Position numbers and translations under genes: made by a program. From NCBI RefSeq assembly GCF_029953285.1, contig NZ_JASAOI010000029.1:124001-188000 (forward strand): a DNA stretch of 64,000 nucleotides, in the 5' to 3' direction. This DNA is from Yinghuangia seranimata (GTDB lineage: Bacteria; Actinomycetota; Actinomycetes; Streptomycetales; Streptomycetaceae). Below, one piece after another: positions 15,570 to 22,197 of the stretch. Position 1 is the first letter of the stretch; every line of letters starts with the position of its first letter. The notes beneath the pieces were generated by a model. It made no database searches. It saw only the letters and a program-made list of their open reading frames with translations, and was not told the origin of the DNA.

Positions 15570-16228
15570 CCCGGCGGATGATCCGCGCCTCGGATCCGGA
15601 CCCTGCGGTGTTCCGGCTGTGGTCGCTGGCGGAGTCCGTCCGGATCGGCCGGGCCCGGGACGGCGCGCTGCTGCTGGCCGGCCCGTGGGGCGTGGACCGG
15701 GTGGAGCGGCCCTCCGCGCCGGTGCGCGAGCTGCTGCGTCGGATGGCTCTCGGCCCGGTGCGTCTGGAGAACGTCGGGCTCGACGCGGCCGAGACGTCCG
15801 CGGTCTTGCCGGTGCTCGACCGGTTGTCTCATCTCGTCGTGCATACGCTGGGCGTGGACGATCTCGGCGGCCCGCTGTTGTCGGCGCTGCCCAGGGCCCC
15901 GCACGCGCCGTTCGTGCCCTCCGGGTTGCCGCCCGCGCAGGTGGTGCGGCTGCGCGGCCGGTCGGCGCTGACCGTCCGCGGTCGGGGGTTCGTCCTCGAC
16001 CACGACGGTGCGGGTTGCCGGGTCGAGTTGCATCGCGCGGAGGCGGTGGTGATCGCGTCCGCGCTGGGGTGGCCGGTCGGTTCGGGCGAGGTCTCGGACC
16101 TGGTACGGATGCCGGCGGCGGTCGTCGCGCCAGTGCTGGAGTACCTCGCTGCGGCCGGTGCCTTGGTCTCCGACAACGGAACACCGCTCGGGACAACGGG
16201 ATTCGAGGAGTCCGTCGCGAACCCCTGA
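15554..16228 (+). CDS. SagB-type protein, N-terminal domain only (truncated)
   Basis: The 224-residue product resembles the N-terminal domain that precedes the nitroreductase-fold catalytic domain in SagB/ThcOx-type azoline dehydrogenases of RiPP pathways (F-R-L-W-S-L-A-E, S-A-P-V-R-E-L-L-R-R-M, L-S-H-L-V-V-H-T-L-G, G-R-S-A-L-T-V-R-G-R-G-F-V-L-D, then a winged-helix-like end). The full family is about twice this length; here the frame stops after P-L-G-T-T-G-F-E-E-S-V-A-N-P, so the FMN domain is missing. It is either a relic or a free-standing leader- or substrate-recognition module. GTG 15554 overlaps the SARP stop; ATG 15578 is an alternative start. No cyclodehydratase, precursor peptide or lanthionine synthetase is nearby. 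Confidence 0.65.
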   Translation: MGRVLTRRMIRASDPDPAVFRLWSLAESVRIGRARDGALLLAGPWGVDRVERPSAPVRELLRRMALGPVRLENVGLDAAETSAVLPVLDRLSHLVVHTLGVDDLGGPLLSALPRAPHAPFVPSGLPPAQVVRLRGRSALTVRGRGFVLDHDGAGCRVELHRAEAVVIASALGWPVGSGEVSDLVRMPAAVVAPVLEYLAAAGALVSDNGTPLGTTGFEESVANP

Positions 16229-16275
16229 CGCGGGTTCCCGTACCGCGCCCGGGCGGCGCGGCCGGCGTTCGGACC

Positions 16276-16905
16276 TCACACGATCCACTCCTGCTCGCGC
16301 GCGATGCGGACGGCGTCGACGCGGTTGCGGGCGTTCAGCTTGGTCACCACAGCGGTGAGGTAGTTGCGTACGGTGCCGACGGTGAGGTTCAGCTCTTTGG
16401 CGATCTCGGCCGCTTCGTAGCCGTGCGACGCGAACCGAAGGACCTCGCTCTCACGCTCGGTGAGCGGGGACGTGACGCCTTCCCAGGCGGCCATGGCGAG
16501 TTCGGCGTCGACGACGCGCCCGCCCGCGTGCACGCGCCGGATGGCGTCGGCCAGGCGCTGTGGAGACTCGTCCTTGAGCAGGAACCCGGACACGTGCGCG
16601 GTCATCGCGCGGCGGAGTGTTCCGGGACGGCCCAGCGCGGTGAGGACGAGGGTGCGGCAGCCGGGGACGCGCTCGTGCAGCAGCGCGGCGGCACTCAGCC
16701 CGTCCAGGCCGGGCAGGTCGATGTCGAGGACGGCCACGTCGGGCCGCGCGTCGATGGCGGCGGGGAGGATCTCGTCGCCGCGGGCGAGTTCGGCGACCAC
16801 CTCGAAGTCGTCCTCCAGGTCCAGGAGGGCGACCAGCGCGCCGCGGACCATGTGCATGTCCTCGGCCAGCAGAATCCTGATCACGGACGGTTCCTTCCCG
16901 GTCAT
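16276..16905 (-). CDS. NarL/LuxR-type response regulator
   Basis: The 209-residue response regulator has a receiver domain (about 9-125) with acidic pocket E15-D16, phospho-acceptor Asp61 in V-L-D-I-D-L-P-G, switch Thr in V-L-T-A-L and Lys in L-L-K-D, and a LuxR-type HTH (about 145-205: L-T-E-R-E-S-E-V-L-R, A-A-E-I-A-K-E-L-N-L-T-V-G-T-V-R-N-Y). The ATG at 16905 overlaps the stop of the upstream histidine kinase gene (ATGA), so the two are translationally coupled. A GTG at 16884 preceded by AAGGA is an alternative start. Its probable targets include the divergent ABC exporter, whose upstream region holds an array of 11-bp direct repeats. Confidence 0.92.
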   Translation of the reverse strand: MTGKEPSVIRILLAEDMHMVRGALVALLDLEDDFEVVAELARGDEILPAAIDARPDVAVLDIDLPGLDGLSAAALLHERVPGCRTLVLTALGRPGTLRRAMTAHVSGFLLKDESPQRLADAIRRVHAGGRVVDAELAMAAWEGVTSPLTERESEVLRFASHGYEAAEIAKELNLTVGTVRNYLTAVVTKLNARNRVDAVRIAREQEWIV

Positions 16906-18182
16906 CCGCCGGCCCGGCCGGCGGGGGCCTCGGCGCTCAGCACGAACGTTTCACTTGTGTCCTCGCGGGTCAGGCTGCCTCCGACGGCGCGGAGCCGCAG
17001 TTCGAGGTTGCCGAGCCCGCTTCCGCCGTGCGGCGAGGCGTCGCGATACCCGGGGCGGACCCCGTCGTTGGTCACGGTCAGGCGTACACGGACGCCTTCG
17101 CGTACCGCATCGATGCGGCAGTACGTGGCACTGCTGTGCCGCAGGATGTTGGTGACGGCCTCGCGCAGCACGGTCGCGAGGACCGTGTCGACGTCGGGGT
17201 CCAGGGGCCCGGGCCGCACATCACCCCGCACCTGCATGCCGGCGGCCGCCAGGCCGGCCCGGGCGGCGCGGATCTCGTCGGCCAGCGACAGCGTGCGATA
17301 CCCGCTGGCGACCACGCGCACGTCGGCGAGCGCCTGCCGGGAGATCACGAGGATCTCGCCGACTTCGGCGGCCGCGCGGTCGGGTGCCTTGGCTATCAGC
17401 CGGTGGACGAGTTCGCCCTTGAGCGTGATCGCGGAGAGGCTGTAGCCCAGCAGGTCGTGCAGGTCGCGGGCGAAGCGCAGGCGTTCGGTGGTCACCGCCA
17501 TGCGGCCGAGTTCCTCCCGGGTTTCGTGCAGCATGAGGATGACCTGCCTCAGTCTGGCGAGGCCGAACGTGACCAAGCCGGTGAGCAGCGTCGTCTGCCC
17601 CATGTAGATCACGTGGACCAGCTCGGTGCCGTCGAGGTACGGCGGAATGACGAAGCCCATTCCGACGAGGCCGTACAGCGGCCACGCCCAGCGCGCGGGC
17701 AGGAGCAGCAGGATCGATCCGGCGAGGAAGCCGGCCATGGCTCCCCAGTAGAGCCCGAAGGCGGCCAGCGGGAGGTAGGTGAGCAGTACCTGTGCGCCGA
17801 GGGTGAGCGTCTTGCGTCGGGCGGACGTGCGGGCCGCGTGCGGCGCCGAATGGAGCAGCTGTATCCCGTAGATCGCGCCCATGCAGGCCAGGACGACGGT
17901 CACCTCCGTCGCGGAGGGTCCGCCCTTGAGCATGTTCAGCGTGGTGATCAGGAAGTAGCACAGCAGTGCCGCGTGCACGACCGCGGCGGCCAGGCGGGGG
18001 CCGGGCACCGTTCCGGCGGCCGTGGCCCGTACGGCACTGTCCGTCGTGCCGGGTACACCGCCGTCGTCTGTGGCGGTTACCCCGCCGTCGGCCGCGACGT
18101 GTACGACGCCTTCGGCGGCTGCCGACGACCTCCCCTGATGGTCCGTCAAGCCTGCGTGCACAGTCTCCCTTTCCCCCTGCAT
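16902..18182 (-). CDS. Sensor histidine kinase (HisKA_3, DesK-like)
   Basis: The 426-residue kinase has a hydrophilic low-complexity N-tail (about 1-60, Gly/Thr/Val/Asp-rich), five or six membrane segments (about 65-210), a HisKA_3 dimerisation helix with phospho-acceptor His242 in R-F-A-R-D-L-H-D-L-L-G, and a HATPase_c domain (N-box R-E-A-V-T-N-I-L-R-H, G-box G-G-S-G-L-G-N-L). The sensing part has almost no extracellular loop, as in intramembrane-sensing kinases. ATG 18182 is used; a GTG at 18161 just after a GGGGGAAAGGGAG tract is an alternative. It is co-transcribed with the response regulator and divergent from an ABC exporter, the usual arrangement for cell-envelope-stress or peptide-detoxification modules. 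Confidence 0.9.
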   Translation of the reverse strand: MQGERETVHAGLTDHQGRSSAAAEGVVHVAADGGVTATDDGGVPGTTDSAVRATAAGTVPGPRLAAAVVHAALLCYFLITTLNMLKGGPSATEVTVVLACMGAIYGIQLLHSAPHAARTSARRKTLTLGAQVLLTYLPLAAFGLYWGAMAGFLAGSILLLLPARWAWPLYGLVGMGFVIPPYLDGTELVHVIYMGQTTLLTGLVTFGLARLRQVILMLHETREELGRMAVTTERLRFARDLHDLLGYSLSAITLKGELVHRLIAKAPDRAAAEVGEILVISRQALADVRVVASGYRTLSLADEIRAARAGLAAAGMQVRGDVRPGPLDPDVDTVLATVLREAVTNILRHSSATYCRIDAVREGVRVRLTVTNDGVRPGYRDASPHGGSGLGNLELRLRAVGGSLTREDTSETFVLSAEAPAGRAGG

Positions 18183-18217
18183 TGCCTGGTCGGGAGCCTA
18201 GGCCCTCGCCGTCGGCG

Positions 18218-18338
18218 ACGGCCTCGGCAGGACGTCACCGGCACCTCAGCAGCACCTCAGCGGCACCTCAGCGAAGCCTCGTCGGGACCCCGCCGGGACC
18301 TCGGCGGGACCTCGCCCGTGCGTCGTCGGGACCTCACC
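18218..18338. repeat. Array of ten to eleven 11-bp direct repeats in the HK / ABC divergent promoter region
   Basis: Consecutive 11-base units in strict register, consensus GGSACCTCRSC, fill 121 bases: for example GGCACCTCAGC (18240, 18262), AGCACCTCAGC (18251), GGGACCTCGGC (18295), GGGACCTCGCC (18306) and GGGACCTCACC (18328). Units at 18218, 18273 and 18317 are degenerate. One unit per DNA helical turn places all copies on one face, which fits cooperative binding of a winged-helix or response-regulator protein; slippage expansion of a site is also possible. It lies between the kinase start (18182) and the exporter start (18361). Confidence 0.8.
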
Positions 18339-18360
18339 GGCCTCGGGAAGCATCACTGCC

Positions 18361-19212
18361 ATGACTGGCACAACTGACATGCACGGCCCCGGAGTCCCCG
18401 TCGTCCGGCTCGATGCCCTGCGCAAGGTCTACGGGACCGCGAAGCGGCAGGTCGTGGCGCTTGACGGGGTGAGCATCACCCTGCCGACGGGAACGTTCAC
18501 GGCCATCATGGGCCCGTCCGGTTCCGGCAAGAGCACGCTGCTGCAATGCGCGGCCGGCCTGGACCGGCCCACGTCGGGCTCGGTGCACCTGGACGGTGTG
18601 GACCTGGGCGGACTCGGCGAACGCCGGCTGACCCGGCTGCGGCGCGACCGGATCGGTTTCGTGTTCCAGGCGTTCAACCTCCTTCCGTCGCTCACGGTCC
18701 TTGACAACGTGACACTGCCCCTGCGCCTGGCCGGACGCACCGCGAAGAAGGCCGACGTCATGGCGGTCCTGGACCGGGTCGGCCTGGCGGAGCGGCACCA
18801 CCACCGGCCGCACGAACTCTCCGGCGGCCAGCAGCAGCGGGTCGCCATCGCGCGCGCTCTGGTGACGCGCCCGGCCGTGGTGTTCGGCGACGAGCCGACC
18901 GGGGCGCTGGACACGCGCACCGCGCACGACGTTCTGACGCTGCTGCGCGACAGCGTGCGGCAGGCCGGGCAGACGGTGGTGATGGTCACGCACGACCCGG
19001 TGGCCGCGGCGTTCGCCGACCGTGTGGTGTTCCTGTCCGACGGACGGCAGGCCGGGGAACTGGCGGAACCGACCGCGGCGGCGGTCGCCGAACGCATGAC
19101 CCGCCTCGGCGGGAGCGGAGGCGCCGGACGGGTCGACGTGATGGCGGGCGCCCACCTGTCAGCCGCCCCTGGCGCCCACTCCGACGGCCACGCGCGCGGA
19201 GGCCGGCGATGA
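18361..19212 (+). CDS. ABC transporter ATP-binding protein (MacB/LolD-type)
   Basis: The 283-residue ATPase has Walker A G-P-S-G-S-G-K-S-T (51-59), Q-loop V-F-Q-A-F-N-L-L-P (about 101-109), signature L-S-G-G-Q-Q-Q-R (153-160), Walker B V-V-F-G-D-E-P-T-G-A-L-D and H-loop T-H-D. The P-T-x-G-x-V...L-L-P-x-L-T-V-x-D-N-V pattern is that of the LolD/MacB/BceA group, which partner FtsX-type permeases. A Gly/Ala/His-rich tail of about 40 residues follows the domain. The ribosome-binding site before ATG 18361 is weak. The stop overlaps the permease start (ATGA), so the two form one exporter. Divergence from the two-component genes suggests induction by an envelope-active compound. Confidence 0.93.
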   Translation: MTGTTDMHGPGVPVVRLDALRKVYGTAKRQVVALDGVSITLPTGTFTAIMGPSGSGKSTLLQCAAGLDRPTSGSVHLDGVDLGGLGERRLTRLRRDRIGFVFQAFNLLPSLTVLDNVTLPLRLAGRTAKKADVMAVLDRVGLAERHHHRPHELSGGQQQRVAIARALVTRPAVVFGDEPTGALDTRTAHDVLTLLRDSVRQAGQTVVMVTHDPVAAAFADRVVFLSDGRQAGELAEPTAAAVAERMTRLGGSGGAGRVDVMAGAHLSAAPGAHSDGHARGGRR

Positions 19213-21806
19213 TCCGTCTGGCTTGGGCCAATCTACGCTTCCACGCGACCGGCTTCATCGCCTCGTTCATCGCGCTGTTTCTCGGTGCGGTGATCGTCAT
19301 CGGCTGCGGCGGGCTGCTCGAGACCGGCATCCGCGCCGACGCGCCACCGCGGCGGCTCGCCGAGGCGCCGATCCTGGTGGCCGGCGACCAGAGCTACCGC
19401 AACACCCGGCAAGAGCTGGTCTTTCCCGAACGTGTGCGGCTCGACGCCGGACTGACCACGGCACTCGCCGCGGCACCGCGGGTCGCGGACACGGCGGCCG
19501 ACGTGTCGTTCCCGGCCGTGGTCGTCCGGGACGGCGGGACGGCCGGCGCCCGCGGCGACGCGCCGCGAACCACGGTCACCGGGCACGGCTGGTCGTCCGC
19601 CCGCCTCACTCCGTACCGCGTCGTGCAGGGCGAGCGACCGGCGGCGGCCGACCAGATCGTCCTCGACGCCGACACCGCGGCACGCGCCGGGATACGCCCC
19701 GGCGATCACGTAACGCTGCTCGTCCACGGGACCGCCGCGCGCTACCGGATCTCCGGGCTGGCGAGTCCGGCCCGCCAGACAGCGGCGGTTCGGGACGCCG
19801 TGTTCTTCTCCGATGCCGAAGCCGACCGGGTCTCCGGGCTCCAGGGCCGCGTCGACGCGATCGCCGTGTTCCCCGCGGCGGGCGCCGACGTCAGGCAGGT
19901 CGTGCGCGACCTCGAGACGATGCTGCGCACCCTGGCTCCGGGCACGCCCGTGTCCGTGCTCACCGGCGACGACCGCGGACGTGCCGAGGACCCCTCGGTG
20001 CTGGCGGACAGCGCCGACCTGATCCCGCTGGCCGCGGCCTTCGGCGGTCTGGCCGCGATGGTCACGGTGTTCGTCGTCGCCGGAACTCTCGGGCTCTCGA
20101 TCCGGCAGCGCCAACGCGAGATGGCGCTGCTGCGGGCCATGGGCGCGACGCCGGGCCGGGTCCGCCGGATGGTCGTCGGCGAGGCGATGATGCTGGCGCT
20201 GCCGGCGACCGCACTCGCCTGGTGGCCCGGGCCGCACTTCGGCCGGCTGGTCCTCGACCGGTTCACCGACGCGGGTGTCGTACCGGACAGCATCGCGTTC
20301 CGCTCGGGAACGGTGCCGGCGGCCGTCGGGATAGGCGTCGCGCTGCTGACCGCACTGGTCTCGGCACTTGTGGCGGGCAGCACCGCCGCACGCGCGCGGC
20401 CCGTCGAGGCGCTGGCCGAAACGGGCTTCCAGCGGCGGCGGTTCAGCCGGGTGCGCCTGGTCACCGGAGTGCTGTGCGCGGTGGGCGGCGTCTTGCTGGC
20501 GCGCGGCACGGCCGGTTCCGACGGCCCTGACGCGGCCGGCGTGGCGACACCGGCGGTCATGGTCTGGGCGGCGGCGTTCGGGTTGCTCGGGCCGCCGATG
20601 GCCCGCGGCCTCGCCGCGCTGCTGCGGAGCCCGCTGCGCCGGACCGGAGTGGCCGGCGAACTCGCGGCCGCGAACGCACAGGCCCGTCCGAGCCGGCTCG
20701 CGGCGGCGGCGCTGCCCGTCATGCTGGCCACGGGTCTCGCGCTCAGCCTCGTCTACATCCACGAGACGGAATCCGAGGGCAGCGCCGAAGTGTTCGCCGC
20801 CGGACAACGGGCGGACCTGGTCGTGTCCTCCGCCGCGGGTGGCCTGCCGGCCGGAGCGGTCGACGACGTCCGCGCCGTCCCCGGCGTGGCGGCCGCGACG
20901 GCGCAGCTCCACACCACCGGCTATCTGGCGCCCACCGGCGACGCCACGGCCCTCACGCCCGACGGCGCCGGCGAGGGCACACCGCAGCCCGTCGAAGTGC
21001 CGTTGTACGGCGTCACCCCGGTCGGCCTGGGCAGCACGACGTCCTTCCGCGCCGCGACCGGCGACCTCGGCGGCCTCAGCGGCCGCACCGTCGCGCTGTC
21101 CACCCGGCATGCCGAACACCGCGCCATCGGCGACGTCGTGCCGATGCGGCTCGGGGACGGGACGCGGGTCGACCTCACCCTCGTCGCCACGTTCGAGGCC
21201 CGTCCCGGGTACGAATCCGCCCTGGTTCCGGCGGCGTTGCTGCTCGACCACACCGACGCGGGGCTGCTCGACGCCGTGATGGTCCGGATCGCCCCTGACG
21301 CCGACCGCACCGCCGTCGCGACGTCGCTGGGTGCCGCCCTCGCGGACCGGTACCCGGGCGTCGCGGTGTCCGGTCGCGAGGCGCTCGCCGCGACGCGGGC
21401 GGCCCAGGACCGGACACAGACGACCATGGCGAACCTGGTGCTCGCCGTCGTCGTCGGCTACGCCGCGATCTCCCTTGCCAACACCCAGATCCTCAGCGTC
21501 GCGGAACGCCGCCGCGAACTGGCGCTGCTGCGCCTGGTCGGCGCCTCGCGGAGGCAGGTACTCCGCAGCGCGGCGGCGGAGGCGTCCTTGGTGGCGGTCA
21601 CCGGGATCCTGCTCGGCGGGGCGGTGGCGGCACTGACGTTGGTTCCGGTCGGATTGAGCGTCCTCGACTCCCCCGTGCCGGGTGGTTCCGTCTGGCCGTT
21701 GGCGACCACCCTGGTCGTCGCGGCACTGCTCACCACAGTGACCACGCTGCTTGCGACGGCGGCAGTGCTACGTCGCCCGCCGATGGCCACCGCGGCACAC
21801 GGCTGA
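19209..21806 (+). CDS. FtsX-like ABC transporter permease
   Basis: The 865-residue membrane protein has the duplicated MacB/FtsX architecture: a membrane helix near residues 15-35, a large extracytoplasmic domain (about 40-270), three helices (about 275-400), a further central helix region near 430-475 and 500-520, a second extracytoplasmic domain (about 530-735) and the final three-helix FtsX bundle (about 740-855, with R-R-R-E-L-A-L-L-R-L-V-G-A-S at its cytoplasmic turn, matching Q-R-E-M-A-L-L-R-A-M-G-A-T in the first half). Such permeases act as mechanotransmitters or exporters of peptides and lipids rather than importers. Four-base overlap with the ATPase gene. A strong hairpin follows the stop. 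Confidence 0.92.
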   Translation: MIRLAWANLRFHATGFIASFIALFLGAVIVIGCGGLLETGIRADAPPRRLAEAPILVAGDQSYRNTRQELVFPERVRLDAGLTTALAAAPRVADTAADVSFPAVVVRDGGTAGARGDAPRTTVTGHGWSSARLTPYRVVQGERPAAADQIVLDADTAARAGIRPGDHVTLLVHGTAARYRISGLASPARQTAAVRDAVFFSDAEADRVSGLQGRVDAIAVFPAAGADVRQVVRDLETMLRTLAPGTPVSVLTGDDRGRAEDPSVLADSADLIPLAAAFGGLAAMVTVFVVAGTLGLSIRQRQREMALLRAMGATPGRVRRMVVGEAMMLALPATALAWWPGPHFGRLVLDRFTDAGVVPDSIAFRSGTVPAAVGIGVALLTALVSALVAGSTAARARPVEALAETGFQRRRFSRVRLVTGVLCAVGGVLLARGTAGSDGPDAAGVATPAVMVWAAAFGLLGPPMARGLAALLRSPLRRTGVAGELAAANAQARPSRLAAAALPVMLATGLALSLVYIHETESEGSAEVFAAGQRADLVVSSAAGGLPAGAVDDVRAVPGVAAATAQLHTTGYLAPTGDATALTPDGAGEGTPQPVEVPLYGVTPVGLGSTTSFRAATGDLGGLSGRTVALSTRHAEHRAIGDVVPMRLGDGTRVDLTLVATFEARPGYESALVPAALLLDHTDAGLLDAVMVRIAPDADRTAVATSLGAALADRYPGVAVSGREALAATRAAQDRTQTTMANLVLAVVVGYAAISLANTQILSVAERRRELALLRLVGASRRQVLRSAAAEASLVAVTGILLGGAVAALTLVPVGLSVLDSPVPGGSVWPLATTLVVAALLTTVTTLLATAAVLRRPPMATAAHG

Positions 21807-22197
21807 CCCGGCGGACCGGTCACGGCCCGTGTCCCCGCAGGGCGTTGCGAGGGGCACGGGCCGTGGGTCGGGTCCACCCGAGGCCCGCGGAGTCGGACGA
21901 CCGACGGACTGGACCGGGGTTCCGGAGGCCGTCGGTGCGGCGCGGCGGGTGGCGGCCTGGAACGTCACCTGCGCGGCGGTCGCGGAGGCGAATTCACGAT
22001 GTGGCGTGCGGGAGTAACCCGGAGTCAGCCGACCGGGCTTGCCGCGTACGCCGTGGCCGAGGCGGTGTCCCCTGACCGTTGATGGGTCTGCCCTCGCCGA
22101 GGGAGGTTCCACGCCCAGGGCATCGCCGATAACGGCGCCTCGTCGGTCGTGCGCACTAAGGTGCTCCCGCAAAGCTTGATCAGCACAGGGAGTTCGG
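21807..22197. other. Intergenic region after the exporter
   Basis: After the terminator-like hairpin at 21821-21865 there is about 330 bases without a credible gene on either strand; long open frames here have no codon-bias support. AGGGAG at 22187-22192 is the ribosome-binding site of the next gene. No repeat, tRNA or operator was seen. Confidence 0.5.
21821..21865 (+). terminator. Strong hairpin terminator after the ABC exporter
   Basis: CACGGCCCGTG plus CCCC (21821-21836) pairs with GGGG plus CACGGGCCGTG (21851-21865): fifteen base pairs with a single bulged T and a 14-base loop. There is no clear T tract, as is common in high-G+C actinomycetes. Confidence 0.7.

Noticed and set aside
18218..18338. 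CRISPR array
   Set aside because: Units are 11 bases and contiguous without spacers, so this is a tandem repeat; no CRISPR-like repeats were seen anywhere in the window.
19233..21251. 672-codon minus-strand open frame
   Set aside because: Antisense shadow of the FtsX-like permease, without start site or recognisable domain.
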